Shown here: positions 62,670 to 64,000 of the stretch, in pieces
Numbering within the stretch: the stretch's first letter is position 1
Layout: each line of letters starts with the position of its first letter
Origin: Candidatus Poribacteria bacterium
GTDB taxonomy: Bacteria > Poribacteria > WGA-4E > WGA-3G
Length of the DNA stretch: 64,000 bases
Direction of reading: 5' to 3'
Assembly: GCA_028821605.1 (NCBI GenBank)
Contig: JAPPFM010000010.1
Location: 62,001 to 126,000, forward strand
Program-made: the position numbers and the translations under genes
Notes under the pieces: generated by a model
Seen by the model: only the letters and a program-made list of their open reading frames with translations
Told to the model about the DNA's origin: nothing
Database searches by the model: none

Positions 62670-64000
62670 CTATCCCTTATTTAGGACTTCGTCCAGATTG
62701 AGAATCAGATTTGCAATCATCGTCCATGCAGCGACTTCGACTGCATCTAAGGTTTCATCAGGCGGTGATTCACCGACAGCAATCAGTTCTTTGGCTGCTT
62801 CTGGGTTCGCCTCAAACTCTTGATAGTGGATTTGGAACGTCTCCAGTAGCAATGTTTCCTCCTTCGGTTTCGGGAGACGGGCAGTTGCCATCTCAAAGAT
62901 GTAAGCGATGCGTGCTTCCGGTGTTTCGCCACCCTCCTTGATGGTGCGTTCTGCAAAAGCGCGCGCCGCTTCAAAGAACTGCGGATCGTTCATCAGCATT
63001 AACGCCTGCATCGGTGTATTGGTACGTTCACGACGGATTGTGCAAGCTTCACGCGATGGTGCGTCCAGAATGTTCATCTGTGGCGGCGGTGCAGTACGTT
63101 TCCAGAATGTGTAGAGGCTCCGGCGATACACTTTATCAGCACCGGTATCTTTAACAAACGTGTCGGTGTTGGATCCGGTAAACCCGACTGCTTTCCAGAG
63201 TCCGTCCGGTTGCGGCGGTTTGACGCTCGGACCCCCAACTTTAGTATACAACAAATTGCTGAGGGCAAGCGCGTTATCACGCACGATTTCGGCATCAAGC
63301 CGGTATCTTGGACTGCGGGAGAGCAAGGCGTTATCCGCATCACGCTCCAGTTTTTCAGGTGTGACCTGTGCGCTCTGTCGGTATGTTGCCGAGGTGAGCA
63401 TCAATTTCAACATCGTTTGCACATCCCATCCAGACGCAATAAATTCGGTCGCGAGCCAATCGAGAAGTTCCGGATGCACCGGCGGTGTGCCTTGTGTGCC
63501 GAAATCCTCTGATGTTTTCACAATCCCCATGCCGAAGACGTTTTGCCAGAATCGGTTAATGGCGACACGCGCAGTAAGCGGGTGTTCCGGTGAAAGGAGC
63601 CATTTCGCAAAGCCGAGACGGTTCGGTGTTGCGTCTTCCGGCATCGGTGATAGTATTGCCGGGGTTTGCGGATAAACCTGTTCCTCTCGGTTTTGGTATT
63701 CACCGCGTGCTAAGACATAAGCACCTCTCGGTTCCTCTCGCTCTTGCATCACGAGTGTAGTCGTGAGGGACCCATCGAGTGTATTCCGCTTTCCCTGGAC
63801 CTCTGATAAGTCAGCGAATAGATCTTTCAGATCTGCGAATGCGCGCTGTGCATTTTCATTGACTGTCTTATCAAGTGGGATATTCCTTCGATAATAATCC
63901 CGAATTTGGTCTTTCTGTGCAGTCTCACGTTCGCCGCGAGATGTGCCAGCGATATCGACAATATTTGATGGAATCATCGGTGGCGCGCTTTCGAGACGGA
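62670..64000 (-). CDS. DUF1553 (PSD1) domain protein, 5' part outside window
   Basis: The visible C-terminal 443 codons belong to a Planctomycete-type DUF1549/DUF1553 protein. Motifs include MLTSATYRQSAQVTPEK, LDAEIVRDNALALSNLLYTKVGGPSVKPPQP, RRSLYTFWKRTAPPPQMNILDAPSREACTIRRERTNTPMQALMLMNDPQFFEAARAFAERTI, given here only as landmarks. The frame stays open to the window edge (R-L-E-S-A-P-P before the first ATG at 63977), so the gene continues and probably includes DUF1549 and a cytochrome c-like PSCyt1 domain. It is cotranscribed with DUF1501. Confidence 0.9.
   Translation of the reverse strand, partial: RLESAPPMIPSNIVDIAGTSRGERETAQKDQIRDYYRRNIPLDKTVNENAQRAFADLKDLFADLSEVQGKRNTLDGSLTTTLVMQEREEPRGAYVLARGEYQNREEQVYPQTPAILSPMPEDATPNRLGFAKWLLSPEHPLTARVAINRFWQNVFGMGIVKTSEDFGTQGTPPVHPELLDWLATEFIASGWDVQTMLKLMLTSATYRQSAQVTPEKLERDADNALLSRSPRYRLDAEIVRDNALALSNLLYTKVGGPSVKPPQPDGLWKAVGFTGSNTDTFVKDTGADKVYRRSLYTFWKRTAPPPQMNILDAPSREACTIRRERTNTPMQALMLMNDPQFFEAARAFAERTIKEGGETPEARIAYIFEMATARLPKPKEETLLLETFQIHYQEFEANPEAAKELIAVGESPPDETLDAVEVAAWTMIANLILNLDEVLNKG

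Overview
The window is a bacterial chromosome segment in which nearly every stretch carries a gene. The gene families point to a Candidatus Poribacteria-like or related uncultured bacterium of the kind found in marine sponges. They include PhyH dioxygenases, a sulfatase, enolase-superfamily sugar-acid dehydratases, several Gfo/Idh/MocA oxidoreductases, GH127, the DUF1501/DUF1553 pair, exported LamG, VCBS and WD40 proteins, and a C-terminal NPFNPETW-type module. This assignment is inference from gene content; no rRNA or tRNA gene is visible to confirm it.

Layout. (1) 1-7.9 kb, minus strand: the first codons of a DUF4276-like gene, its AAA ATPase partner, PhyH, an SDR dehydrogenase and a complete aapJ-aapQ-aapM-aapP amino-acid ABC importer. 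The importer has a promoter and a structured leader. (2) 8-9.8 kb, plus: an exported LamG protein and a SUMF1-fold lipoprotein. (3) 9.8-11.9 kb, minus: a two-gene restriction-modification operon whose nuclease gene carries a frameshift. (4) 12-16.9 kb, plus: sulfatase, enolase-superfamily enzyme, retropepsin-like protein, lysA, and an orphan HigA-type antitoxin behind a 20-codon toxin remnant. (5) 17-28.4 kb: hydrolase, fused DppD-DppF ATPase on a leaderless transcript, mutL, a GH108-like protein, GH127 with a tiny HicB-like gene behind it, a lipoprotein, an oxidoreductase and an InsA-like DNA-binding protein. (6) 28.5-47 kb, almost all plus: exported DUF1349 and VCBS/ASPIC proteins, a VapB-like protein coupled to a metallo-beta-lactamase-fold enzyme, a 14-repeat WD40-dockerin protein, an oxidoreductase, aminotransferase, beta-helix acyltransferase, purH, a hicBA-like pair, Fe-alcohol dehydrogenase, 2-hydroxyacid dehydrogenase, hydantoinase A and a ManD/RspA-like dehydratase. 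(7) 47-64 kb, almost all minus: murB, an exported TPR-matrixin, a DUF4384 protein, an exported WD40-Ig-caspase, a lipoprotein, an ATPase coupled to a pentapeptide-repeat K+-channel protein, an oxidoreductase, and DUF1501/DUF1553.

How it fits together. Much of the window looks like scavenging of sulfated and decorated carbohydrates and acid sugars (sulfatase, GH127, dehydratases, oxidoreductases) plus amino-acid and peptide uptake. House-keeping genes (lysA, mutL, purH, murB) are scattered between. A second layer is defence-like or addiction-like: R-M, an ATPase with DUF4276, an ATPase with a channel, a caspase cluster and several decayed or orphan antitoxins. A third layer is a rich population of short palindromic repeats. 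Most sit at gene ends, but two appear to lie in frame inside purH and the hydantoinase gene. Three exported proteins share a short C-terminal motif of pattern G-K-x-(S/T)-T-x-W-(G/A)-x-V-K, which is perhaps the most tractable undescribed feature here.
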